Assembly: GCF_050563535.1 (NCBI RefSeq)
Contig: NZ_JBNXUO010000020.1
Span: 1 to 64,000, forward strand
Reading direction: 5' to 3'
DNA from: Falsiroseomonas sp050563535
Lineage (GTDB): Bacteria; Pseudomonadota; Alphaproteobacteria; Acetobacterales; Acetobacteraceae
DNA: 64,000 bases
Shown here: piece after piece, positions 1 to 8,602 of the stretch
Numbering within the stretch: position 1 is the first letter of the stretch
How the letters are laid out: every line of letters begins with the position of its first letter
The notes under the pieces: model-generated
What the model was told of the DNA's origin: nothing
Database searches by the model: none
Seen by the model: only the letters and a program-made list of their open reading frames with translations
Translations under genes and position numbers: made by a program

Positions 1-337
1 GCTGGGGCGGCCGGCGGTGGCGCTGGGCGGGGTGTCGTCGGCGACGGCGGGGCGGCTGCCGCGGCGGGGCGCGGGGCGGGCCGAGGGGTTCGCGGCCATC
101 AGTGGGCTGGCGCGGGGCGGCCAGCGAAATTCCCGGAAACACGCTGTTGCTTCACCGCCACAGTGTTTCAATGAAGACGCGATGCGCCTCTTTGGCCGGT
201 GGACGTCGGTTCCGGGGCCGGACAATAGTCTCGACGGGCCTGACCGTGACGGGGGAGTAATCCACCAGCATGGCGCCCTGCCGAGGGGGGCAGGCGGGCC
301 GACGCATGCCGGGGGCTACCCGGTACAGGAGGAGTAG
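1..337 (+). CDS. Possible C-terminal end of thiamine-phosphate synthase/TenI-like protein (5' truncated by window edge)
   Basis: The frame starting at base 2 is open from the window edge to a TAG at 335-337. Its first 40 codons contain AVALGGVSSATAGRL followed by EGFAAISGLARG. This resembles the phosphate-binding end of ThiE/TenI barrels, where a VAAIGGI-type strand is followed by a GVAVISAI-type strand. That match is the only evidence for identity. About 70 further codons run past the expected end of the fold and look non-coding. They overlap the porin's upstream region, and the stop lies beside the porin ribosome-binding site. Either the protein has an odd tail or a stop was lost by frameshift or sequencing error. 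Confidence 0.35.
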   Translation, partial: LGRPAVALGGVSSATAGRLPRRGAGRAEGFAAISGLARGGQRNSRKHAVASPPQCFNEDAMRLFGRWTSVPGPDNSLDGPDRDGGVIHQHGALPRGAGGPTHAGGYPVQEE

Positions 338-342
338 AAAGC

Positions 343-1665
343 ATGCGCAAGATTCTGCTGGGCACCACGGCGGTGGCTGGCGCTGCGCTTCTGAGCCTGG
401 GCGTCGCCCAGGCCCAGGGTCTGCAGGGCTACCTGGCTGGCGAGCCGCGCGGCACGCCGTCCCCGACGACGGGCGTCCCGGGTTCGGCCGCCGCGCCGGG
501 CACCTTCGGCGTCCGCCTCGGCGGTTACTTCGAGTTCACCGGCGGCTGGGTGGATGACACCGCCGACCGTCGCGCCGTGGCGATCGCTGCCGGCGCTGCC
601 GGTCCGGCCCGCACGGTCGGCCGCGACAGCATCGACTTCAAGACCGACGCCGAGATCGTCGTGATCGTCAACGGCAAGGCCGCGAACGGCCTGGCCTACG
701 GCGCGCAGATCGAGCTGCAGGTCGACAACTTCATCCCGCAGGCCGCCACCACGGCCGGCACGGGCGTCGACACCGACGAGTTCTGGGGCTACGTCTCCTC
801 CCCGACCCTCGGCACCCTGATGTTCGGCGACCAGGACAGCGCCGCGTCGCAGATGGCCGTCTCCCTGCCGGGCGCCGTGCAGCAGCTCGGCATGTCGACG
901 AACTGGGACGAGTTCGTGGCGCTCGCCGCCGACGGCAACCGCTACCTCGTGGCCGACATCAACGACGGCAACGACAGCTCCAAGGTCATCTACCTGTCGC
1001 CGCAGTTCTTCGGCTTCGACTTCGGCATCAGCTTCGCGCCGAACCGCCGCGAGGGCGAGGAGTTCCGCTCCGTCGTCTCCGGCCTGACGGCCGGCACGCA
1101 GGTGCTGCAGCGCGACCCGAACGACAGCAACCGCAACGAGCTGTCGGGTGCCATCCGCTACCGCGGCACCTTCGGCAACATCGGCGTGGCCGCCGGTCTC
1201 GCCGCGCACCGCATGGACGCGCCCGAGAACAACGCGAACCTGCAGGACATCACCGAGTACCAGGCCGGCCTGAACCTGTCCGGCTTCGGCTTCACGGTGG
1301 GCGGCATGTATCGCTGGGGCAAGTACGGCGGCGTGACCGGCTCGGCGCTGCCGGCCGGCCGCGCGAACTCCAGCACCTGGGGCCTCGGCGCGACCTACGT
1401 GACCGGCCCGTGGGCGCTGGGCGCCTTCTATGCCCGCGCCGAGCGTGACAACGGCGGCGCGCTCGCCGACCGGACCCAGTCGGTGTGGGGCCTCGGCGCC
1501 TCCTACCTGCTGGCCCCCGGCATGGAGCTGTTCGCGAACTACACGAGCGTGACCGACAAGAACATCGCGCCTGGCAGCGCGGCCGCTGTCGCGGCGGGCA
1601 ACGGCCCGCTCGGCAACAACCGCGACATCGACGTGATCGTCATCGGCACCCGCATCACCTTCTGA
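343..1665 (+). CDS. Outer-membrane porin (general diffusion, alphaproteobacterial type)
   Basis: This 440-residue protein has a classic Sec signal peptide: MRK, a hydrophobic core, and a likely cut after AQA near residue 25. Long stretches alternate glycine, aromatic and polar residues as in beta-barrel strands (for example VRLGGYFEFTGGW and YQAGLNLSGFGFTVGGMY). The last residue is Phe (GTRITF), the usual BAM recognition signal of outer-membrane proteins. The family forms trimeric 16-strand pores for small solutes. A strong Shine-Dalgarno AGGAGG lies at 327-332, and an intrinsic terminator follows at 1705-1734, so it is probably a highly expressed single gene. Which solutes it admits cannot be read from sequence. 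Confidence 0.92.
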   Translation: MRKILLGTTAVAGAALLSLGVAQAQGLQGYLAGEPRGTPSPTTGVPGSAAAPGTFGVRLGGYFEFTGGWVDDTADRRAVAIAAGAAGPARTVGRDSIDFKTDAEIVVIVNGKAANGLAYGAQIELQVDNFIPQAATTAGTGVDTDEFWGYVSSPTLGTLMFGDQDSAASQMAVSLPGAVQQLGMSTNWDEFVALAADGNRYLVADINDGNDSSKVIYLSPQFFGFDFGISFAPNRREGEEFRSVVSGLTAGTQVLQRDPNDSNRNELSGAIRYRGTFGNIGVAAGLAAHRMDAPENNANLQDITEYQAGLNLSGFGFTVGGMYRWGKYGGVTGSALPAGRANSSTWGLGATYVTGPWALGAFYARAERDNGGALADRTQSVWGLGASYLLAPGMELFANYTSVTDKNIAPGSAAAVAAGNGPLGNNRDIDVIVIGTRITF

Positions 1666-1704
1666 TCCCCTTCGGGGACCGGAAGGCCGAGCGAGGCCGG
1701 GAAG

Positions 1705-1734
1705 GGGGCGGCGGGGCAACCCGCCGCCCCTTTT
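1705..1734 (+). terminator. Intrinsic terminator of the porin gene
   Basis: A perfect 11-bp stem (1705-1715 with 1720-1730) closes a GCAA tetraloop and is followed by TTTT and a pyrimidine-rich tract. It lies 40 bp after the porin stop and is the best rho-independent terminator in the window. Confidence 0.85.
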
Positions 1735-1826
1735 CCTTTCGCCCCGGGCAAGGGGGCTGTCCTTTTCGCCCGGCGCGGCAGGGGCTAAGAAGCGGCTGCG
1801 GGGCCCGGCGCCCCGGACGGCTTGGG

Positions 1827-2396
1827 ATGGAAATCATGCGGCGGCTCTGGAACCTTCTCTCGGTCGGCATCGTCGCCGGCGTGCTGGCCGGCTGCGGCAC
1901 CCTGGCCGACAATGCGCGGACGCCGGGGCTCGACGAGTACAACGACGACAGCCGCCGCGCCCGCGTGCGCGGCCGCCTGGCCGGCGAGAACGGCATCCTC
2001 ATCTTCGGCAACGACCGCAGCGGCGCGCAGCAGCGCGCGACCGGCGGCGGCGGCGAACAGGCGGCGGGCATCGGGGTGAACGCCTTCCTGTGGCGCGCCA
2101 CGCTCGACACCCTGTCCTTCATGCCGCTGACCTCGGCCGATCCCTTCGGCGGCGTCATCGTGACGGACTGGTACTCGCCGCCCGGCACGCCGGGCGAACG
2201 CTTCAAGGCCACCGCCTACATCCTCAGCCGCCAGCTGCGTTCCGACGGGGTGCGGGTGGTGGTGTTCCGCCAGGAACTGCGTGGCAGCGCCTGGGTGGAT
2301 GCGCCTGTCGCCGCCGGCACCGGCACCGAGATCGAGGACCAGGTGCTGAACCGCGCGCGCGAGCTGCGCGCGCAGTCCACGGCCGCCGCCCGCTGA
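1827..2396 (+). CDS. DUF3576 domain lipoprotein
   Basis: This 189-residue protein has a short hydrophobic leader ending in the lipobox LAGC (Cys about residue 24), so it is probably a lipidated envelope protein. The body carries blocks I associate with DUF3576: VNAFLWRATLDTLSFMPL, SADPFGGVIVTDWYSPP and ERFKATAYILSRQLR. The family is widespread in alphaproteobacteria and its function is unknown. In frame the ORF extends upstream through the terminator into the porin, but the lipoprotein signal places the real start at ATG 1827, or at ATG 1836 in the same frame. It precedes leuS by 125 bp. Confidence 0.85.
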   Translation: MEIMRRLWNLLSVGIVAGVLAGCGTLADNARTPGLDEYNDDSRRARVRGRLAGENGILIFGNDRSGAQQRATGGGGEQAAGIGVNAFLWRATLDTLSFMPLTSADPFGGVIVTDWYSPPGTPGERFKATAYILSRQLRSDGVRVVVFRQELRGSAWVDAPVAAGTGTEIEDQVLNRARELRAQSTAAAR

Positions 2397-2521
2397 ACGC
2401 CTGCCGCCGGCACGGGCGCCGGCGGCCCCTTTCGCAGGCCTGATCCGCTCACGCACGCCCTTTGCAGCGGGGCGTCGCGGCTCTATGCGTGCGTCCGAGC
2501 AGGATCACGCAGCACAGCACG

Positions 2522-5167
2522 ATGAACGAGATCACCGCCTCCGCCGCCACCCCGTCCCGCGACGCGGTGGCGCGCCACGACTTCGCCGCCGCCGAGCCCC
2601 GCTGGCAGGCGGAATGGGACCGGCGCGGCTGCTTCGCCGTGCCGGATGTGCCGCCCGAAGGCAGCAGCAAATACTACGTGCTGGAGATGTTCCCCTACCC
2701 CTCGGGCAAGATCCACATGGGGCATGTGCGGAACTACACCCTGGGCGACGTGGTGGCGCGCTACAAGCGCGCGCGCGGGCACCTGGTGCTGCACCCGATG
2801 GGCTGGGACGCCTTCGGCCTGCCGGCGGAGAACGCGGCCCGCGAACGCGGCGTGCACCCGGCGAAGTGGACCTACGACAACATCGCCAACATGCGCGCGG
2901 AGCTGAAGCGCATGGGCCTGTCGCTCGACTGGTCGCGCGAATTCGCCACCTGCGACGTCGAATACTACGGCCGCCAGCAGAAGCTGTTCCTGGATTTCTG
3001 GAAGGCCGGCCTGGTCGAGCGGAAGGAGAGCTGGGTCAACTGGGACCCGGTGGACGGCACCGTGCTGGCCAATGAGCAGGTGATCGACGGCCGCGGCTGG
3101 CGGTCGGGCGCGCTGGTCGAGAAGAAGAAGCTCAGCCAGTGGTTCCTGAGCATCACGAAATATGCGCCCGACCTGCTGCAGGCGCTCGACGGCCTCGACC
3201 GCTGGCCGGAGCGGGTGAAGCTGATGCAGGCCAACTGGATCGGCCGCAGCGAGGGCGCGCGGGTGCGCTTCCCCCTGGCGGAGCCGGTGGCCGGCATGGC
3301 GGAGGTGGAGGTCTTCACCACGCGCCCCGACACGCTGTTCGGCATGTCCTTCCTGGCTGTCGCCGCAGAGCACCCGCTGGCTGCCGCTGCCGCGGCGCGG
3401 GACCCGAGGGCGGCGGAATTCGTGGCTGAATGCCGCCGCATGGGTACCAGCGAGGCGGCGATCGAACAGGCGGAGAAGCGCGGCTTCGACACCGGCCTGC
3501 GCGTCGCGCATCCCTTCCTGAAAGGCGTGACCTTCCCGGTCTGGATCGCCAATTTCGTGCTGATGGAATACGGCACCGGCGCGATCTTCGGCTGCCCGGG
3601 CCATGATGAGCGCGACCATGAGTTCGCGTCGAAATACGGGCTTGCGATCAGGCCCGTCGTGCTGCCGCCGGGCGGCGATCCCGCCGGCTTCTCGGTGGCG
3701 GACGCCGCCTACACGGATGACGGCACGATCTTCAATTCCGGCTTCCTCGACGGACTGGCCGTGCCGGCCGCCAAGCGCCGTGCGATCGAGGCGCTGGAGG
3801 CGAAGGGCCAGGGCACGGGCGTGGTGAACTGGCGCCTGCGGGACTGGGGCGTCAGCCGCCAGCGTTACTGGGGCTGCCCGATCCCGGTCATCCACTGCGA
3901 GGCCTGCGGCGCCGTGCCGGTGCCGGACGACCAGTTGCCGGTGAAGCTGCCCGAGGATGTGGACTTCTCGAAACCGGGCAACCCGCTCGACCACCACCCG
4001 GGCTGGAAGCATGTAGCCTGCCCGTCCTGCGGCAGGGCGGCGCGGCGCGAGACCGACACCTGCGACACCTTCGTCGACAGCTCCTGGTATTTCGCGCGCT
4101 TCTGCTCGCCCCGCGCGGCGGAGCCGGTGACCGGGGCTGCGGTCGATGCCTGGCTGCCGGTGGACCAGTATATCGGCGGCATCGAGCACGCGATCCTGCA
4201 CCTGCTCTACAGCCGCTTCTTCACCCGCGCGATGGCGGCCACCGGCCACCTGAAACTGGCCGAGCCCTTCGCCGGGCTGTTCACCCAGGGGATGGTGCAG
4301 CACGAAAGCTACAAGGGCGCCGATGGCCGCTGGCTCTACCCGGAGGAGGTGGAGTTCTCGGTCGAGGGCGACGGCACGCGCAGCGCCGTGGTCAAGGGCG
4401 GCAACGAGCCCGTGACGATCGGCCGCGTCGAGGCGATGTCGAAGTCGAAGCGCAACACGGTCGATCCCGGCGCCATCATCGGCCGCTACGGTGCCGACAC
4501 CGCGCGCTGGTTCATCCTGTCGGACAACCCGCCGGAGCGGGACATGGAGTGGACGGAATCCGGCGTGGCCGGCGCCTTCCGCTTCACCCAGCGCGTCTGG
4601 CGCCTTGCCGCCAACGCCCTGCCCGCGCTGGCGCCGGCCGGGGCGCCGATGCCGGCCGCAGCCGGCCCGGCGCGCAAGCTGCGGCAGGTGACGCACCGCA
4701 CCATCGCCGCCGTGACCGAGGCGCTGGAAAGCTTCGCCTTCAACGTGGCCGTCGCGCGCATCCACGAATTCGCGAACGCGATCGCCGAGATGGAGGCGCA
4801 GGCCGCCGCCGAAGGCATGGGCGCCGCCCGGCGCGAGGCGTTGGAGATGCTGGCGCGTCTTTCGGCGCCGATGATGCCGCATCTGGCCGAAGAAGTGTAC
4901 GCCCTGCTGAACCCGGGCGCCGACCGCCTGGTGGCGCAACTGCCCTGGCCCGAGCCGGAGGCCGAGCTGCTGCGGGTGGAGGCGGTCACCCTGGCGGTGC
5001 AGGTGCTGGGCAAGCTGCGCGCGACGATCGAGGTGCCGGCCGGCACGGCGGAGGCGGAGATTTTCGCTCTGGCCGAGGCGGACGAGAACGTGCAGCGTGC
5101 GCTTGGCGGCAAGCCGATCAAGAAGCGGATCCATGTCCCGGGACGGGTGGTCAACTTCGTTGTCTGA
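2522..5167 (+). CDS. leuS: Leucyl-tRNA synthetase
   Basis: This 881-residue class Ia synthetase charges tRNA-Leu. Visible signatures are the HIGH-type motif HMGH (about residue 64), the editing-domain threonine-rich motif TTRPDTLFG, GCPGHDERDHEFA, and the KMSKS loop AMSKSKRN (about residue 638). The C terminus (KKRIHVPGRVVNFVV) is the usual LeuS end. The start at 2522 gives the normal length; an upstream in-frame GTG/ATG-type extension has no family support. lptE begins one base after its stop and holA follows, so leuS-lptE-holA is almost certainly one operon. Confidence 0.98.
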   Translation: MNEITASAATPSRDAVARHDFAAAEPRWQAEWDRRGCFAVPDVPPEGSSKYYVLEMFPYPSGKIHMGHVRNYTLGDVVARYKRARGHLVLHPMGWDAFGLPAENAARERGVHPAKWTYDNIANMRAELKRMGLSLDWSREFATCDVEYYGRQQKLFLDFWKAGLVERKESWVNWDPVDGTVLANEQVIDGRGWRSGALVEKKKLSQWFLSITKYAPDLLQALDGLDRWPERVKLMQANWIGRSEGARVRFPLAEPVAGMAEVEVFTTRPDTLFGMSFLAVAAEHPLAAAAAARDPRAAEFVAECRRMGTSEAAIEQAEKRGFDTGLRVAHPFLKGVTFPVWIANFVLMEYGTGAIFGCPGHDERDHEFASKYGLAIRPVVLPPGGDPAGFSVADAAYTDDGTIFNSGFLDGLAVPAAKRRAIEALEAKGQGTGVVNWRLRDWGVSRQRYWGCPIPVIHCEACGAVPVPDDQLPVKLPEDVDFSKPGNPLDHHPGWKHVACPSCGRAARRETDTCDTFVDSSWYFARFCSPRAAEPVTGAAVDAWLPVDQYIGGIEHAILHLLYSRFFTRAMAATGHLKLAEPFAGLFTQGMVQHESYKGADGRWLYPEEVEFSVEGDGTRSAVVKGGNEPVTIGRVEAMSKSKRNTVDPGAIIGRYGADTARWFILSDNPPERDMEWTESGVAGAFRFTQRVWRLAANALPALAPAGAPMPAAAGPARKLRQVTHRTIAAVTEALESFAFNVAVARIHEFANAIAEMEAQAAAEGMGAARREALEMLARLSAPMMPHLAEEVYALLNPGADRLVAQLPWPEPEAELLRVEAVTLAVQVLGKLRATIEVPAGTAEAEIFALAEADENVQRALGGKPIKKRIHVPGRVVNFVV

Positions 5168-5168
5168 T

Positions 5169-5864
5169 ATGGCGCGGGACCACGCCGCCCTGTCCGGGCG
5201 GCGCGCCTGGTTGCGCGGCGCGGCCGGGATGGTGGCGCTGGGCGCGGGGGGCTGCGGCTTCCGGCCGCTCCATGGCGAAGGCGGTGTCGCGGGGGCCGAG
5301 AGTCCTGCGGTGGCGCAGGAGCTTGCGGCAACGCGCGTGTCGCTCATTCCCGAACGCTTCGGGCAGTTGCTGCGGCGCGGGCTGCAGCAGCGGCTCGGCA
5401 CCGGCGTCGGCGGGCCGCAGGTGGCGCGATGGGAATTGCGGGTCGGCCCTTCCATCCAGACCGAGGGCCTCGGCGTGCAGCGCGACGGCGCGGTCAGCCG
5501 GGTGCGCTACGTCGCGACCGCGAACTGGTGGCTCGTGCGCCTTTCGACCCCGCCCGAGACGGTGGCGAACGGCTTCGAACGGGCGATCGAGGCGTTCAAC
5601 GTGCCGCCGAACCAGTTCTTCGCCTCGGATTCCAGCCGCGACGCGGCCGAGCGGCGGCTTGCCGAGATGCTGGCCGAGGAGGTGGCAACCCGCGTCGCGA
5701 TCCGCTTCCGCACCGGCGTGACGGGCGGCACGTCATCGCTGATCCCGCCTGTCGAGGTTCCGGCGGCGCTGCCGGAGCGCCTCGTGCCCGGCGGGCCCGG
5801 CCTGCTGGAGCCCGGTGCCGGGACGATAGGCGGCGGGCTTGGCGGCGGGGTGGGGCTGCGGTGA
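5169..5864 (+). CDS. lptE: LPS-assembly lipoprotein LptE
   Basis: This 231-residue protein starts with MARDHAALSGRRAWL, a hydrophobic stretch and the lipobox-like GAGGCGF, so Cys near residue 32 is the likely lipidation site. CGFRPLHG is the typical LptE opening. LptE plugs the LptD barrel and delivers lipopolysaccharide to the outer leaflet. The start is one base past the leuS stop and holA follows after 38 bp; leuS-lptE-holA is a conserved alphaproteobacterial order. The C-terminal tail from about residue 190 is glycine/proline-rich and probably unstructured. Confidence 0.88.
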   Translation: MARDHAALSGRRAWLRGAAGMVALGAGGCGFRPLHGEGGVAGAESPAVAQELAATRVSLIPERFGQLLRRGLQQRLGTGVGGPQVARWELRVGPSIQTEGLGVQRDGAVSRVRYVATANWWLVRLSTPPETVANGFERAIEAFNVPPNQFFASDSSRDAAERRLAEMLAEEVATRVAIRFRTGVTGGTSSLIPPVEVPAALPERLVPGGPGLLEPGAGTIGGGLGGGVGLR

Positions 5865-5902
5865 GCGGGCCCGGCTGGCCGCCGCGCTGACCTGGAGGGT
5901 CG

Positions 5903-6916
5903 ATGGCCAAGCTCGATGCGCGGCGCGCGGGTGCCGTGCTGGCCGATCCGTCCGGCGTGCGGGCGGTGCTGCTGCATGGCGACGATGCGGGCCTGGTGCG
6001 CGAACGCGCGGAGGGCTTGGTGCGGGCCGTCCTCGCCGGCGCGATGGACGACCCGTTCCGGATGGCCGAACTCGGCCGCGACGAAGCGGCAAAGCCGGGC
6101 GTGCTGGCGGGGGAGGCGGCGTCCCTGGCCATGACCGGCGGGCGGCGCGTGGTGCGCCTGCGCGAGGCGACGGATGCCCATGCCAGCGCCCTGAAGGAGG
6201 CCCTTGCGACGGCAGGCGAGGCGCTGCTGGTGCTGGAGGGCGGGGAGCTGACGGCGCGGTCCAAGCTGCGTGTCCTGGCGGAAGCCGCGCCCGAGGTGGC
6301 GGTGATCGCCTGCTACCGCGAGCGGGGTGAGGAGCTGGCCGGCAGCATCGGGCGGCTGCTGAAGGAGCAGGGCGTCGGCGCCGATCCGGCGGCGCTGTCC
6401 TGGCTGGCGGCGCGGCTCGGCGAGGATCGGATGCTGATGCGGCGCGAGGTGGAGAAGCTCGCGCTCTATGTCGGACCGGGCGGCAGGGTGGACGAGGAAG
6501 CGGCGCTGGCCTGCGGCGCGGAAGGCGATGCGCTGGAGCTGGACGAGGCGCTGATGGCGGCGACGGCGGGCGACGTGGCGGCGGCGGACAGGGCGCTGGA
6601 CGCGGTCTTCGCGGAAGGCACGAGCCCGGTGCAGGTCCTCCGCGCGGCGCTGCGGCACCTGCAAAGACTGCATGAGGCGGCACTGGCGGGCGGCGATGCC
6701 GGGGTGCTGCGCCCGCCGGTCTTCTTCCGCCACAAGGGCGCCTTCGACCGGGCGCTTCGCATCTGGCCGGCGCCGGCGCGGGAAGCGGCCGGCGCCGCGC
6801 TGCTGGAGGCGGAGAAGCGCACCAAGACGACCGCCTTCCGGGACGCGGATGCGGCCCTGGCGCGCGCCGCGGTGGCAGCGGTGGCACGGCAGGCGGCGGG
6901 CTTCGGCCGCCGCTGA
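5903..6916 (+). CDS. holA: DNA polymerase III subunit delta
   Basis: This 337-residue protein is the clamp-loader delta subunit that opens the beta clamp. It shows the N-terminal pattern VLLHGDDAGLVRERAE (a degenerate P-loop region), DDPFRMAEL, and a C-terminal helical part with RAALRHLQRLHEAAL. Its length matches the family. A GGAGG-type ribosome-binding site precedes ATG 5903. It ends the + strand operon and converges on parB, with the two stops 22 bp apart. Confidence 0.93.
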   Translation: MAKLDARRAGAVLADPSGVRAVLLHGDDAGLVRERAEGLVRAVLAGAMDDPFRMAELGRDEAAKPGVLAGEAASLAMTGGRRVVRLREATDAHASALKEALATAGEALLVLEGGELTARSKLRVLAEAAPEVAVIACYRERGEELAGSIGRLLKEQGVGADPAALSWLAARLGEDRMLMRREVEKLALYVGPGGRVDEEAALACGAEGDALELDEALMAATAGDVAAADRALDAVFAEGTSPVQVLRAALRHLQRLHEAALAGGDAGVLRPPVFFRHKGAFDRALRIWPAPAREAAGAALLEAEKRTKTTAFRDADAALARAAVAAVARQAAGFGRR

Positions 6917-6943
6917 GCGCAGCCGCCCGGCAAGCCGCTCAGC
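6912..6943. terminator. Hairpin shared by the convergent holA and parB ends
   Basis: An 8-bp perfect inverted repeat (GCTGAGCG at 6912-6919 and CGCTCAGC at 6936-6943) encloses a 16-base GC-rich loop. Both stop codons lie inside the arms (holA TGA 6914-6916, parB TGA 6939-6941). There is no U-tract, so it may act as a weak bidirectional terminator or 3'-end stabiliser. Confidence 0.35.
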
Positions 6944-7808
6944 CGGTGCCGGCCAGCAACCTGATCACGCCGTCCAGCTGGTCGAGGTCGCCGTAGCGGA
7001 TCACGACCTCTCCCCCCTTGCCCTGGTGCCGGACGCTGACCTTGAGGCCGAGCTTCTCCGTCAGGTCCCGTTCGAGGGCGGCGATCTCCCGGTCCCGCAC
7101 CGGCGCGCCGCCGGGTGGGCGGGCGCCGTCGGGGCGGGGACGTGAGGCCAGCGCCTCGGTCTGGCGGACATTGAGCCCACGCGCGACCACCTGCGCGGCC
7201 AGCCGGCCGGGATCGGGGGCGCCGATCAGGGCGCGGGCATGGCCGGCGGAGAGGACCCCGTTGCGCACGAGGTCGCGCACCGGCGAGGGCAGGCCGAGGA
7301 GGCGGATGGTGTTCGCCACATGGCTGCGGCTCTTGCCGACCGCCTGGCCGAGCGTCTCCTGCGTCAGGCCGAATTCCTCGAGGAGGCGGCGGTAGCCTTC
7401 CGCCTCCTCCATCGCGTTGAGGTCGGCGCGCTGGAGGTTCTCCACCAGGCCGGCAGCCATGGCCTCCCGGTCGCCGAGCTCGCGCACCACGACGGGGACT
7501 TCGTGCAGCTGGGCCAGCTGCGCGGCGCGCCACCGGCGCTCGCCGCCGATGATCTGGTAGCTGCCGGGGGCATCCGGCTTCTCCCGCACCAGGATGGGCT
7601 GGAGGATGCCGTGTTCCCGCACGGAGGCCGCGAGTTCGTCGAGGCTGGTGCGGTCCATGCCGCCGCGCGGCTGGAAGGGCCCGGGCTCGAGCGCCTCGAC
7701 CGGCACCGAACGCAGGGCGGCGGAATCCGGCGGGGCGGGGGCGTCCGGGATCAGGGCGGACAGGCCGCGCCCGAGGCGGGAGGCGGGCTTGCGGGTGGTG
7801 CTCGTCAT
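6939..7808 (-). CDS. parB: Chromosome partitioning protein ParB (CTPase, parS-binding)
   Basis: This 289-residue protein loads on parS and spreads as a CTP-dependent clamp to drive origin segregation. Visible are the N-terminal tag LGRGLSALIPD, the ParB/CTPase boxes (PFQPRGGMD, GERRWRAAQLA), and the helix-turn-helix LTQETLGQAVGKSRSHVANT. A C-terminal dimerisation segment (DREIAALERDLTEKLG) completes it. Its start overlaps the end of parA by 4 bp (ATGA), indicating translational coupling. A perfect parS lies 4.8 kb away at 12566-12581. Confidence 0.97.
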   Translation of the reverse strand: MTSTTRKPASRLGRGLSALIPDAPAPPDSAALRSVPVEALEPGPFQPRGGMDRTSLDELAASVREHGILQPILVREKPDAPGSYQIIGGERRWRAAQLAQLHEVPVVVRELGDREAMAAGLVENLQRADLNAMEEAEGYRRLLEEFGLTQETLGQAVGKSRSHVANTIRLLGLPSPVRDLVRNGVLSAGHARALIGAPDPGRLAAQVVARGLNVRQTEALASRPRPDGARPPGGAPVRDREIAALERDLTEKLGLKVSVRHQGKGGEVVIRYGDLDQLDGVIRLLAGTG

Positions 7809-8602
7809 GGTTTCCGCGCCCGATCGCGCTTGAGGAACTCGGCCGCGAGCCGGACATAGGCCTGCGCGCCGGGTGAACGGAAGTCGTAGAGCAGCACCGG
7901 AAGCCCGTGGGAAGGCGCTTCGGTGACGCGCACGTTCCGCGGGATCACGGTGTCATAGACCTTGTCCTTGAAGAAGCTGCGCGCGTCGCTCGCGACCAGC
8001 TCGGACAGGTTGTTGCGGCGGTCCACCATCGTCAGGACGATGCCGTCGAGGCCGAGCCGCGGGTTCAGCGCGCGCTTCACGCGGTCGATCGTGCGCGTGA
8101 TGTGGCTGATCCCCTCGAGCGCGAAGAACTCCGTCTGCAAGGGGACGATGACGCCATCCGCGGCGACCAGGGCGTTCAGCGTGATGAGGCCGAGCGAGGG
8201 GGGGCAGTCCAGGAAGACGAAGTCGAATCCGGCGAGCGCCGCGGCATTGGCGGCGAAGGCATTGGCCAGGCAACGCTCGCGCTGGTCCCGCCCGACGAGT
8301 TCGATCTCGGCGCCGGCGAGGTCGGGGTCGGCGGGCAGGAGGTGCAGGTTCGGGATCTGCGTGGCGCGGGCAAGGGCCGGAAGGGGCTGTCCTTCCACCA
8401 GCAGGGCGTAGCTTCCGGGGCTGCGTTCGTTGCGGGGGATGCCGAGGCCGGTGGACGCATTGCCCTGCGGGTCGAGGTCGAGCAGCAGCACCTTCCTGTC
8501 GGAAGCAAGCGCCGTGGCAAGGTTGATGGCCGTGGTCGTCTTGCCGACGCCGCCCTTCTGGTTGGCGAAGGCCAGGATGCGCGGGGGCTTGCCGTCAGGC
8601 AT
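7805..8602 (-). CDS. parA: Chromosome partitioning ATPase ParA (Soj)
   Basis: This 265-residue deviant Walker-A ATPase contains KGGVGKTTTAINLATAL near residue 16, the switch strand FVFLDCPPSLGLI, and ILAFANQKGG at the N terminus. It forms the DNA-bound gradient that pulls ParB-parS complexes during origin segregation. It overlaps parB at its 3' end and rsmG at its 5' end by 8 bp, so rsmG-parA-parB is translated from one message. The chromosomal rather than plasmid type is inferred from the rsmG/mnmG neighbourhood. Confidence 0.97.
   Translation of the reverse strand: MPDGKPPRILAFANQKGGVGKTTTAINLATALASDRKVLLLDLDPQGNASTGLGIPRNERSPGSYALLVEGQPLPALARATQIPNLHLLPADPDLAGAEIELVGRDQRERCLANAFAANAAALAGFDFVFLDCPPSLGLITLNALVAADGVIVPLQTEFFALEGISHITRTIDRVKRALNPRLGLDGIVLTMVDRRNNLSELVASDARSFFKDKVYDTVIPRNVRVTEAPSHGLPVLLYDFRSPGAQAYVRLAAEFLKRDRARKP

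Noticed and set aside
1485..1826. Upstream extension of the DUF3576 frame into the porin
   Set aside because: It runs through the porin end and its terminator; the lipoprotein signal marks the real start.
2483..5455. 990-codon open frame antisense to leuS
   Set aside because: High GC keeps the reverse frames open; no recognisable domain, while leuS is unmistakable.
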